From positions 1 to 5,387 of the forward strand of contig CAKSJU010000124.1 in the NCBI GenBank assembly GCA_934463455.1: a DNA stretch of 5,387 nucleotides. The letters run 5' to 3'. Position numbers and translations under genes: made by a program. Within the stretch, counting starts at the first letter, position 1. Every line of letters starts with the position of its first letter. Below the pieces are notes generated by a model. It made no database searches, had not been told where the DNA came from, and saw nothing but the letters and a program-made list of their open reading frames with translations. Below are positions 1 through 5,296 of the stretch, one piece after another. This DNA comes from an uncultured Clostridia bacterium (GTDB lineage Bacteria > Bacillota > Clostridia > UBA1381).

Positions 1-77
1 TGGGATTCGAACCCACGGACGGTTGCCCGTCAACTGATTTCGAGTCAGTCCCGTTATGACCACTTCGATACCGCTCC
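1..77 (-). tRNA. tRNA-Ser (anticodon CGA), 3' end cut by the window edge
   Basis: Read on the minus strand, the gene starts at 77 with GGAGCGG. The anticodon stem ACTGA/TCAGT (49-45 with 37-33) encloses the seven-base loop CTCGAAA, which places anticodon CGA at 42-40, decoding UCG serine codons. A long variable arm with stem GACGG/CCGTC and loop GCAA (31-18) is the class II signature of serine and leucine tRNAs and agrees with the serine call. The T arm (16-1) has the standard TTCGAAT loop. The last base of the T stem and the 3' strand of the acceptor stem lie outside the window, so the discriminator and any encoded CCA cannot be seen. In B. subtilis a serine tRNA likewise lies next to the SRP RNA/dnaX/recR cluster. 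Confidence 0.96.
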
Positions 78-117
78 ATAATAAATTATTGACCTTAGCA
101 TTTTCACAACAATAGTT

Positions 118-146
118 ATTATAACATAAATTTTTTAAAAAGTCAA
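118..146 (-). promoter_or_regulatory. Promoter of the tRNA-Ser gene
   Basis: On the minus strand, TTGACT (146-141) is followed after exactly 17 bases by TATAAT (123-118). This is close to the sigma-70/sigma-A consensus. The -10 box lies about 40 bases upstream of the mature tRNA 5' end at 77, leaving a short leader for RNase P to remove. No other leftward gene lies between, so the tRNA is the obvious target. Confidence 0.85.
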
Positions 147-192
147 TTAATTTTTCATAAAAATATTATTTTTTTCAGAATTTTTTTAATTT

Positions 193-260
193 GTAGGAAA
201 TTGCGTAAAACGCAATGACGGAAAATCAAAAATGCTACCTTATTCCTACGCCCGCAGGCG
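193..260. other. Folded intergenic element of unknown function (nested inverted repeats)
   Basis: This lies inside the 306-base gene-free stretch 78-383. GTAGGAA (193-199) pairs perfectly with TTCCTAC (243-249). Directly inside the outer stem sits a second perfect hairpin, ATTGCGT-AAA-ACGCAAT (200-216), stacked on the first. A small CGCC-CGCA-GGCG hairpin (249-260) follows, and then a terminator hairpin at 262-283. I see no open reading frame and no convincing rightward promoter in front of it. It could be a small RNA ending at that terminator, the remnant of a dispersed repeat or MITE, or the structured end of an unrelated transcript. The stems are directly visible; function is unknown. Confidence 0.5.
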
Positions 261-261
261 G

Positions 262-283
262 AGCTTTTATCAAAAGCTTTTTT
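262..283 (+). terminator. Rightward intrinsic terminator with no visible gene in front of it
   Basis: A perfect seven-base-pair hairpin, AGCTTTT-ATC-AAAAGCT (262-278), runs directly into five further T residues (279-283). The stem is AT-rich, so strength is uncertain. It points rightward and cannot serve the leftward tRNA. It insulates the GH13 promoter at 325-353 from any transcription entering from the left. Confidence 0.6.
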
Positions 284-324
284 ATTATCTGTATTTTTTC
301 GTCTTTTAAAAACGAATTTTTACA

Positions 325-353
325 TTGACTTGAAATTTTACGTAATATATAAT
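325..353 (+). promoter_or_regulatory. Promoter of the GH13 glycoside hydrolase gene
   Basis: TTGACT (325-330) and a perfect TATAAT (348-353) are separated by 17 bases. Transcription should begin near 360, giving a leader of about 24 bases with the ribosome binding site GGAGG at 372-376. The upstream in-frame TTG at 330 overlaps the -35 box and lies upstream of the predicted transcript start, so it cannot be the translation start. The ATG at 384 is preferred. Confidence 0.85.
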
Positions 354-383
354 ATAAGTAAAATAATATTTGGAGGAAAAAAC

Positions 384-1319
384 ATGAACACACCTAAATG
401 GCTTGAAAACGCCGTATTTTATAATATTTATCCGCAATCTTTTTATGATTCCGACAATAACGGTATAGGAGATTTAAACGGTATCTGCGAAAAGCTTGAT
501 TATATTTGCGATATGGGTTATACTGCTCTGTGGCTTAATCCGTTTTATGAGTCTCCTTTTAACGATGCAGGTTACGATGTCACCGATTTTTACAAAGTTG
601 CCCCGCGCTACGGCACTATTGATGACTTTAAAAATCTTTGCAGCACCGCTCACAAAAAAGGAATTAAAATATGTATTGATTTGGTTGCGGGGCATACTTC
701 TATGGAATGTGAATGGTTCCAAAAATCCGCTTTGTCCGAAAAAAATGAATTTTCAAACCGATACATATGGACAGACAGCTGGATGAAAGGAGATTCCGTT
801 CAATTTATCGGAGGATACGGACAGCGAAACGGACAATATATGAAGAATTTTTTCTATTGTCAGCCGGCTTTGAATTACGGCTTTGCAAACATTGACGACC
901 CGTCGTGGCAGCTGCCGCCCGAACACCCCGATTGCGTTGCGACAAAAAAAGAGCTTCTTAATATAATGGATTATTGGATTGCAGCAGGTGCGGACGGTTT
1001 CCGCGTTGACATGGCTGCGTCCCTTATAAAAAATGACTATGACGGTTCGGGAATACGAAAATTTTGGAGCGAAATACGCAGTATATTTGATGAGAAATAT
1101 CCCGAATGTGTCTTAATTTCCGAGTGGTCAAATCCTAAAGAAGCAATTCCGGCGGGATTTCATATCGATTTTTTAATTCATTGCGGTCTGCCATGCTACA
1201 CAAAGCTTTTCAGAGCCGAAAAAGGGCGCAGTATAAATGATTTATATATAGGTAACAAGTTTCTTTGCAAAAGACGGAAACGGCAGCATAAACGATTTTT
1301 TGCCCGATTATCTGAATGA
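384..1319 (+). CDS. N-terminal fragment of the GH13 hydrolase, up to the frameshift
   Basis: As read, translation from ATG 384 (ribosome binding site GGAGG at 372-376) gives 311 residues, of which the first 291 are genuine GH13 sequence. The remainder (from the AAG codon at 1257) is out-of-frame and rich in Lys and Arg, ending at the stop 1317-1319. This part carries the first two thirds of the TIM barrel: the calcium loop, region I, the domain B excursion with QPALNYGF, the nucleophile D209 and the acid/base E247. It lacks the region IV aspartate, the last barrel strands and the C-terminal domain, so on its own it would not be expected to fold into an active enzyme. Confidence 0.6.
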   Translation: MNTPKWLENAVFYNIYPQSFYDSDNNGIGDLNGICEKLDYICDMGYTALWLNPFYESPFNDAGYDVTDFYKVAPRYGTIDDFKNLCSTAHKKGIKICIDLVAGHTSMECEWFQKSALSEKNEFSNRYIWTDSWMKGDSVQFIGGYGQRNGQYMKNFFYCQPALNYGFANIDDPSWQLPPEHPDCVATKKELLNIMDYWIAAGADGFRVDMAASLIKNDYDGSGIRKFWSEIRSIFDEKYPECVLISEWSNPKEAIPAGFHIDFLIHCGLPCYTKLFRAEKGRSINDLYIGNKFLCKRRKRQHKRFFARLSE

Positions 1320-1962
1320 ATATAATAAAACAAAAGGATTGGGATATATTTCAATTCCCACCGGTAATCATGATATTCAAAGAATAAGCTATCTGCGCGA
1401 AAAAGATGAGCTTGAATGCGTGTATGCCTTTATAATGACAATGCCCGGTATTCCGTTTGTATACTATGGCGATGAAATAGGCATGAAATATGTTGAAAAT
1501 ATTCCGTCAAAAGAGGGAGGCTACGAAAGGACCGGCTCGCGTACTCCGATGCAATGGACAAAAGGAAAAAATGCCGGATTTTCCTCGGCAGAAAAAGAAA
1601 AGCTTTATCTTCCCGTTGACGAAAACGGAGCAAATGTAAAGCAGCAGCAAACGGATGAAAACTCTTTACTGAATACAACCAAAAAGCTTATTGCACTCAG
1701 AAAATCAAACAAATCACTTTGTGCAAACGGAGAAATTGAATTTTTAAATACGAAATATAACGGTTATCCTCTTGTATACAAACGCTTTTCCGGCAGTGAT
1801 GAATTTATCATCTGTATAAATCCTACGGATAAAGAGCAAACTTTTGAATATAATTTTGCTTCGTGTGAAATTAAAATGAAAAATAAAGATATTACTGTAA
1901 CCGACAACGGTATTACTTTACCGCCGGTAAGTTATATCATAGTAAAAACAAACAAAAAATAA
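1300..1962 (+). CDS. C-terminal fragment of the GH13 hydrolase, after the frameshift
   Basis: This frame is open from just after a TAG at 1249-1251. The family-like sequence begins at about 1258 (SFFAKDGNG), before the first usable start, TTG at 1300. No ribosome binding site precedes that TTG, so independent translation is unlikely. The fragment holds region IV (GNHD, the transition-state-stabilising aspartate, residue 330 of the repaired protein), the conserved MPGIPFVYYGDEIGM strand, TGSRTPMQW, and the C-terminal beta-sandwich ending VSYIIVKTNKK. It is best read as the second half of the gene that begins at 384, not as a separate gene. Confidence 0.6.
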   Translation: MPDYLNEYNKTKGLGYISIPTGNHDIQRISYLREKDELECVYAFIMTMPGIPFVYYGDEIGMKYVENIPSKEGGYERTGSRTPMQWTKGKNAGFSSAEKEKLYLPVDENGANVKQQQTDENSLLNTTKKLIALRKSNKSLCANGEIEFLNTKYNGYPLVYKRFSGSDEFIICINPTDKEQTFEYNFASCEIKMKNKDITVTDNGITLPPVSYIIVKTNKK

Positions 1963-1991
1963 ATTTTTTTTAAAAAATTTTAAAATAACTA

Positions 1992-2020
1992 TTGCAGTTT
2001 ATGAAAAAATATATTATAAT
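1992..2020 (+). promoter_or_regulatory. Promoter of the SRP RNA (and probably dnaX)
   Basis: TTGCAG (1992-1997) and TATAAT (2015-2020) are 17 bases apart. A second TATAAT overlaps at 2020-2025 but would have a 22-base spacer. Initiation is predicted near 2027-2031, just before the first helix of the SRP RNA. No separate dnaX promoter is evident downstream, so readthrough from here is the likely source of dnaX transcript. Confidence 0.75.
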
Positions 2021-2027
2021 ATAATAG

Positions 2028-2157
2028 TTAGAAACGTTCGGCGATGAAGACCGAGCCCGTGCGATTGAAAACCGTGAACCTTGTCAGATGGGGAACCAAG
2101 CAGCAATAAGCGGATCTTTCGATGTGTTATGGATTTACTCGGTCGGAGCCGTTTTTT
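2028..2157 (+). ncRNA. ffs: Signal recognition particle RNA, small bacterial type (4.5S/scRNA)
   Basis: This is the RNA scaffold that binds Ffh and the signal peptides of nascent membrane proteins. The apical domain shows the family hallmark: GTCAGAT, a GG/CC stem closing a GGAA tetraloop (2090-2097), then AAGCAGC. Below it the strands pair as CTTGT/ATAAG, ATTGAAA/TTTCGAT, CCGTG/TATGG, GACCGAG (2049-2055) with CTCGGTC (2138-2144), and CGGC (2039-2042) with GCCG (2148-2151), giving one long hairpin. At about 120-130 bases there is no room for the Alu domain found in the long B. subtilis RNA. The exact 5' end is inferred from the promoter. Its position directly upstream of dnaX matches the Bacillus cluster. 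In many bacteria the closing pairs next to the tetraloop are CC/GG; here they are GG/CC. Confidence 0.93.
2138..2157 (+). terminator. 3' end of the SRP RNA with a T tract
   Basis: The terminal helix of the SRP RNA (CTCGGTC and GCCG as its 3' strand) is followed at once by TTTTTT (2152-2157). The long RNA helix itself therefore serves as the terminator stem. Because dnaX begins 61 bases further on with no clear promoter of its own, termination is probably incomplete. Confidence 0.6.
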
Positions 2158-2162
2158 ATTTA

Positions 2163-2184
2163 TAACATTTAGCAGCAAATGTTA
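2163..2184 (+). promoter_or_regulatory. Perfect hairpin in the dnaX leader
   Basis: TAACATTT (2163-2170) and AAATGTTA (2177-2184) form an eight-base-pair perfect inverted repeat around the loop AGCAGC. It lies between the SRP RNA T tract and the dnaX ribosome binding site (2205-2211). No T tract follows, so it is not a terminator. It might protect the 5' end of a processed dnaX mRNA or bind a regulator; neither is shown. Confidence 0.45.
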
Positions 2185-2218
2185 CTTTGATCTAAAAAGT
2201 TGTTGGGGGTGTTTTACT

Positions 2219-4000
2219 GTGGCATATCAGGCTATTTACAGAAAATGGCGTCCGCTTGTTTTTGAAGATATAATAGGACAAACACATGTTACAGCTACTC
2301 TCAAAAATCAAATACAATCCGGCAAAATTGCACATGCTTATCTGTTTTGCGGCACAAGAGGCACCGGAAAGACCACTGCCGCAAAGATTTTTTCGCGCGC
2401 GGTAAACTGCCTGCACCCGCATGACGGCTCACCGTGCAATGAGTGTGAAATATGCAAGGGAATTTTGGACGGAAGTATTTTGGACGTTTCGGAAATAGAC
2501 GCCGCTTCCAATAACGGTGTGGATAACATTCGCGAAATTCGCGAAGACGTAAACTATGTTGCAGCTCAGACAAAATACCGCGTTTATATCATAGATGAGG
2601 TGCATATGCTTTCCGCAGGAGCTTTTAATGCACTTTTAAAAACACTCGAAGAGCCTCCTGAGCATGTTATATTCATTCTTGCTACTACCGAAGCGCATAA
2701 AGTGCCGGAAACTATTTTGTCGCGGTGCCAGCGTTTTGACTTCAAAAGAATACGCCCGACAGACATAATAGTGAGAATGAAAGAAATTGCCGCAGGTGAC
2801 GGACTTAACATTTCCGATGACGCTTACAGCTTGCTGGCACAGCTTGCCGACGGGTCAATGCGTGACGGTTTGAGCATACTTGAAAGATGCGTTTCCGAAT
2901 GCGGAAATTCGCTGACCGCCGAGCAAATAAATGCTGCTCTCGGTCTTACGCCTATTCAGGCTGTATACGAAACAGCCGATGCTATAACCGACAATGATAC
3001 AGGCAAAATATTGGAGTATGTCAACAAGTTATCGGAAGACGGAAAAGACCTTAATGTATTTATTGATGATTTAATGAAGCATTTTCGTAATTTGCTTGTA
3101 TGCAAAACTACAACCACGCCGGAAAATCTGCTGGATGCGGATTTTGAAACGGTAGCAAGGCTAAAGTCGCAAGCAAAAAAGGTTTCCTTTGAAGAACTTT
3201 CGGCATATGTAACCATTCTGTCCGGAGCCAAAGCCGAGGCGAGAAAGGTTAAAAATCCGAGAATACTTTACGAAATTGCTTTAATAAAGCTTACACAACC
3301 CGAATTGTCATCTTCGCCGGACATGTTGCTCGCAAGAATAGAAAAGCTTGAAGAACAGATAAAAAACGGGGTTGTTGCAGTGACCGAAGAAAAAAAAGAG
3401 GCAAAGGAAAAGCCGGCGGAAGATCAACCCAAAGAAAAAAAAGAAGTTTCCGCAAGGCTTTATGTCCCTGTTGATAAAAACTCACTCACTCCAGATTCTC
3501 CGATTGTAATTGCGGCAAAGAAATGGGACAAAGCCACTCAGGCAATAGCAAAAAAATTGCCGTTTGTGGCAGGTGCTGTCATAAACAGAAAAATTACAAT
3601 TGACGGCGAGGGAATTATTTTATTATTTAAAAAAGACGAGCTCATGCTGAAAAAAATAGCGTCTACGTATATAAAATCAATACAATCGGAATTTAAAAAA
3701 AATGTGGGACTGGATGTTATATTTAAAACCGCTTTTGAAAATGAACTTGAAGATTACATTATAGATTATTGGCAAATCACCGGCAGCAGTTCCGATTCAT
3801 CGGAAAGCAGTTCGGATGAAATCTCAGATACAGCCGAACAAAATGATCCGCTCGATGATTTGACGCAAAATTTTTCGGAAATAATTGAAATGACGGATGA
3901 AAGTGATTTTAAAAATTACACTCACGAGCATTACGAGCAGGAAGCGATTGCCGATGATGAAGACGAAGAGGAAGAATTTTTGGAAGACGACGAAAAATAG
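2219..4000 (+). CDS. dnaX: DNA polymerase III subunit gamma/tau (clamp-loader ATPase)
   Basis: DnaX is the motor of the replicative clamp loader: with delta and delta' it uses ATP to place the beta clamp on primed DNA, and its tau C-terminus links the loader to the polymerase. The 593-residue protein starts MAYQAIYRKW, the usual DnaX beginning. I therefore chose GTG 2219, with GGGGGTG at 2205-2211; longer in-frame starts fall inside the SRP RNA. Visible motifs are Walker A GTRGTGKTT (45-53), four zinc-ligand cysteines C64, C73, C76 and C79, Walker B IIDEVH (124-129), sensor 1 around ATTEAHKVP (155-163) and the SRC arginine finger (R169). Domain III follows, then a Lys/Glu-rich linker (about 385-415) with two A8 runs, a tau-type C-terminal domain (about 425-510) and an acidic Ser/Asp/Glu tail (522-593). 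ybaB follows after 80 bases. Confidence 0.97.
   Translation: MAYQAIYRKWRPLVFEDIIGQTHVTATLKNQIQSGKIAHAYLFCGTRGTGKTTAAKIFSRAVNCLHPHDGSPCNECEICKGILDGSILDVSEIDAASNNGVDNIREIREDVNYVAAQTKYRVYIIDEVHMLSAGAFNALLKTLEEPPEHVIFILATTEAHKVPETILSRCQRFDFKRIRPTDIIVRMKEIAAGDGLNISDDAYSLLAQLADGSMRDGLSILERCVSECGNSLTAEQINAALGLTPIQAVYETADAITDNDTGKILEYVNKLSEDGKDLNVFIDDLMKHFRNLLVCKTTTTPENLLDADFETVARLKSQAKKVSFEELSAYVTILSGAKAEARKVKNPRILYEIALIKLTQPELSSSPDMLLARIEKLEEQIKNGVVAVTEEKKEAKEKPAEDQPKEKKEVSARLYVPVDKNSLTPDSPIVIAAKKWDKATQAIAKKLPFVAGAVINRKITIDGEGIILLFKKDELMLKKIASTYIKSIQSEFKKNVGLDVIFKTAFENELEDYIIDYWQITGSSSDSSESSSDEISDTAEQNDPLDDLTQNFSEIIEMTDESDFKNYTHEHYEQEAIADDEDEEEEFLEDDEK
3390..3442 (+). other. Two A8 runs in dnaX, candidate slippage sites for a gamma-like product
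   Basis: Runs of eight A occur at 3390-3397 and 3435-3442. Each has the in-frame arrangement GAA AAA AAA GA, which allows tandem A-site and P-site slippage, and each sits in the linker between the ATPase/domain III part and the tau-specific part. A -1 shift at either site leads to the same TGA at 3472-3474, giving a protein of 418 residues, close to the 431 residues of E. coli gamma. E. coli makes gamma by ribosomal frameshifting at A AAA AAG, and Thermus thermophilus by transcriptional slippage on an A9 run. No strong downstream stem-loop is obvious here, so slippage by RNA polymerase may be likelier. The runs are visible; use is inferred. Confidence 0.45.
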
Positions 4001-4025
4001 TTTTACTATGGAAAAACAAGAAAAC

Positions 4026-4044
4026 ATTCGGTGATTGTCCGAAT
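4026..4044 (+). other. Short hairpin between dnaX and ybaB
   Basis: ATTCGG (4026-4031) and CCGAAT (4039-4044) form a six-base-pair stem with a seven-base loop in the 80-base gap. There is no T tract, so it should not terminate transcription and the two genes are probably cotranscribed. It may be an mRNA processing or stability element, or chance. Confidence 0.35.
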
Positions 4045-4080
4045 TAAATAAATTATGAAAAAAAGAAAGAGGTACAAAAA

Positions 4081-4434
4081 ATGGGAAAATACAAAGGATT
4101 CCACGGAGCAGGAATGAACACTAATAAAAATATGAACAGTGTCATAAAACAAGCTCAAAAAATGCAGGAAGAAATGGAAAGAATACAAGGAGAGCTTGAA
4201 GATAAGACTGTTGAAGCCGCAGCAGGCGGAGGAGCTGTAGAAGTAACAGCTAACGGAAAAAAAGAAATTATATCAATAAAAATCAAACCCGAGGCTGTTG
4301 ACCCGGAGGATGTTGAAACTCTTGAAGATTTGGTTATGGTTGCCGTCAACGAAGCAATCAAAAAGGCGGATGATATGATGACCGAGGGCATGAGTGAAGT
4401 AACCGGAGGTTTGAATATTCCGGGATTGTTCTGA
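4081..4434 (+). CDS. ybaB: YbaB/EbfC family nucleoid-associated protein
   Basis: The 117-residue protein matches the family in length and layout. A Gly/Asn-rich N-terminus is followed by the helix around VIKQAQKMQEEMERIQGELE (21-40). Next come the conserved EAAAGGGAVEVTANGKKEI strand region (45-63), then IKIKPEAVDP, a second long helix with EDLVMVAVNEAIKKA, and the typical ending TGGLNIPGLF. Family members are dimers that bind DNA and affect nucleoid structure; they are almost always encoded between dnaX and recR, as here. The ATG at 4081 has AGAGG (4068-4072) eight bases upstream. The gene ends with three consecutive in-frame stops, TGA TAA TAA (4432-4440). A link to RecR-dependent repair is suggested by conserved neighbourhood only. 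Confidence 0.96.
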   Translation: MGKYKGFHGAGMNTNKNMNSVIKQAQKMQEEMERIQGELEDKTVEAAAGGGAVEVTANGKKEIISIKIKPEAVDPEDVETLEDLVMVAVNEAIKKADDMMTEGMSEVTGGLNIPGLF

Positions 4435-4457
4435 TAATAATTTGACGATTGTAAAGC

Positions 4458-4496
4458 AGGCGATGTACTTTTTACATCGCCTATTTGGATTTTTTT
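4458..4496 (+). terminator. Terminator-like hairpin between ybaB and recR
   Basis: AGGCGATGTA (4458-4467) and TACATCGCCT (4473-4482) form a perfect ten-base-pair stem with the five-base loop CTTTT. Seven T residues follow at 4490-4496, but only after the seven bases ATTTGGA, so the T tract is displaced from the stem. Termination is probably partial. It would lower recR expression relative to dnaX and ybaB, since no credible promoter with room for a leader lies between it and recR. Confidence 0.65.
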
Positions 4497-4542
4497 ATTT
4501 ACAATTAGCTATATTTTTATTTATATAAGGAGTTGACAAAAC

Positions 4543-5139
4543 ATGCACGCCGCACCTATAGAAGCTCTAATCGAGAGCTTTGAACAGCTTCCCGGGATAG
4601 GCAGAAAAAGCGCAGAGCGTATAGCTTTTTATGTACTTGATTCCATGTCGCCGGAACAGGCAAAAAAAATGGCAGCGAGTATTGTCGAGGCAAAAACAAA
4701 AATATCTTTTTGCCCGATATGCCAGAATTTTACCGATACATCGCCTTGCTCTATCTGTTCGTCTGTTAAACGAGATCGAACTGTAATATGTGTTGTGGAA
4801 AATCCGAAAGATGTTGCAGCTATAGAAAAAATAAAAGAATACAACGGTTTATATCATGTTCTGCACGGAGCACTTTCGCCGATGGACGGGATTTCTCCCG
4901 AGGATTTAAAAATTCAAGAGCTTTTAATGAGACTTTCTGACGGCGAGGTTAAAGAAGTTATTATGGCAACAAATCCAACCGTCAGCGGTACAGCAACAGC
5001 CGTCTATTTATCTAAGCTTATTCAGCCTCTTAATATTCGAGTAACAAGAATAGCTCACGGTATACCCGTCGGCGGCGACCTGGAATATGCGGATGAAATT
5101 ACCTTGATAAAAGCAATTGAGGGTAGACGTGATATGTGA
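4543..5139 (+). CDS. recR: Recombination mediator RecR
   Basis: RecR acts with RecO (and RecF) to load RecA on single-stranded DNA at gaps during recombinational repair. The 198-residue length is standard. In order there are a helix-hairpin-helix with LPGIGRKSAERIAF (16-29), a four-cysteine zinc finger C57, C60, C69, C72, and a Toprim domain from about 80 to 175 with the acidic residue E86 in VVENPKD and the conserved ATNPTVSGTATA (142-153). A C-terminal region with THE-like RIAHGIPVGGDLEYAD (169-184) ends IEGRRDM. ATG 4543 is preceded by AAGGAG (4527-4532), ten bases away. The gene ends the conserved cluster; after it comes a regulatory region rather than another close gene. Confidence 0.97.
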   Translation: MHAAPIEALIESFEQLPGIGRKSAERIAFYVLDSMSPEQAKKMAASIVEAKTKISFCPICQNFTDTSPCSICSSVKRDRTVICVVENPKDVAAIEKIKEYNGLYHVLHGALSPMDGISPEDLKIQELLMRLSDGEVKEVIMATNPTVSGTATAVYLSKLIQPLNIRVTRIAHGIPVGGDLEYADEITLIKAIEGRRDM

Positions 5140-5223
5140 ATTAGTTATGAAGCGATACATTCACTCACAGCTTGAAATATTCTTTACCGATAGATTACCG
5201 CAGTAACATAAAATAGCCGTTAA

Positions 5224-5265
5224 ATCAAGGGTGAAATGAACGACCGCTTGCGAGACACCCTTGAT
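5224..5265. repeat. Ten-base inverted repeat downstream of recR
   Basis: ATCAAGGGTG (5224-5233) is perfectly repeated in reverse complement as CACCCTTGAT (5256-5265), separated by 22 bases. No T tract follows in either direction, so it is not a classical terminator. Its right arm overlaps the candidate -35 box TTGATA (5261-5266) of the next promoter. It could be an operator, an mRNA 3' end structure for recR, or part of a dispersed repeat. Confidence 0.5.
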
Positions 5266-5290
5266 ATGCCGACAATTTATGCTATATTAT
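5261..5290 (+). promoter_or_regulatory. Candidate promoter for the gene beyond the right edge
   Basis: TTGATA (5261-5266) is followed by TATATT (5283-5288, 16-base spacer) or TATTAT (5285-5290, 18-base spacer) in an AT-rich stretch. Initiation would fall near 5294-5297, directly at the first base of a strong hairpin. The match is weaker than the other promoters in the window. Confidence 0.5.
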
Positions 5291-5296
5291 AACTAA

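Larger units (their letters stand above)
384..1962 (+). pseudogene. GH13 (alpha-amylase superfamily) glycoside hydrolase, split by a one-base insertion
   Basis: Removing one A from the AA at 1257-1258 restores a 525-residue protein that reads through the family motif G-N-S-F-F. The repaired protein has a calcium-type loop DSDNNGIGD (22-30), region I IDLVAGHTS (98-106), QPALNYGF (160-167), region II GFRVD with nucleophile D209, region III ISEW with acid/base E247 and region IV GNHD with D330, then YYGDEIGM and a C-terminal beta domain. GH13 enzymes cut or transfer alpha-glucosidic bonds. This layout resembles cytoplasmic oligo-1,6-glucosidase or alpha-glucosidase types, but substrate cannot be fixed from motifs. 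No signal peptide is visible. The start is ATG 384 with GGAGG seven bases upstream. The gene has its own promoter and no co-directional partner besides the SRP RNA promoter downstream. All key residues survive, so the break is recent or a base-calling error. Confidence 0.85.

Noticed and set aside
89..118. Rightward promoter beginning TTGACC at 89 that could drive the folded element
   Set aside because: The only acceptable -10 match (TATTAT at 117-122) is 22 bases away, too far for a sigma-70 type promoter.
330..383. Upstream in-frame TTG start for the GH13 protein (18 extra residues)
   Set aside because: The TTG overlaps the -35 box and the segment spans the whole promoter; ATG 384 has a proper ribosome binding site and starts the family-like sequence.
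1961..1980. AT-only palindrome after the GH13 stop codon as a terminator
   Set aside because: The AAATTTTTT/AAAAAATTT stem contains no GC pair and no separate T tract follows; it may simply be AT-rich spacer.
2081..2218. Longer dnaX start at TTG 2081 (46 extra residues)
   Set aside because: This extension lies in the SRP RNA and its terminator; the conserved DnaX beginning MAYQAIYRKW starts at GTG 2219 behind a good ribosome binding site.
4498..4527. Candidate recR promoter TTTACA ... TATATA
   Set aside because: Transcription would start at or after the ribosome binding site AAGGAG at 4527-4532, so the transcript could not be translated normally. The TTGACA at 4533-4538 is similarly a chance match next to the start codon.
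5136..5164. GTGAAT ... ATTCAC inverted repeat overlapping the recR stop
   Set aside because: Only six pairs with a 17-base loop and no supporting signal; expected by chance in a sequence of this length.
5219..5265. GTTAAAT next to an inverted repeat as an integron attC-like site
   Set aside because: The second conserved box is missing and the orientation is wrong; there is no integrase or cassette context.
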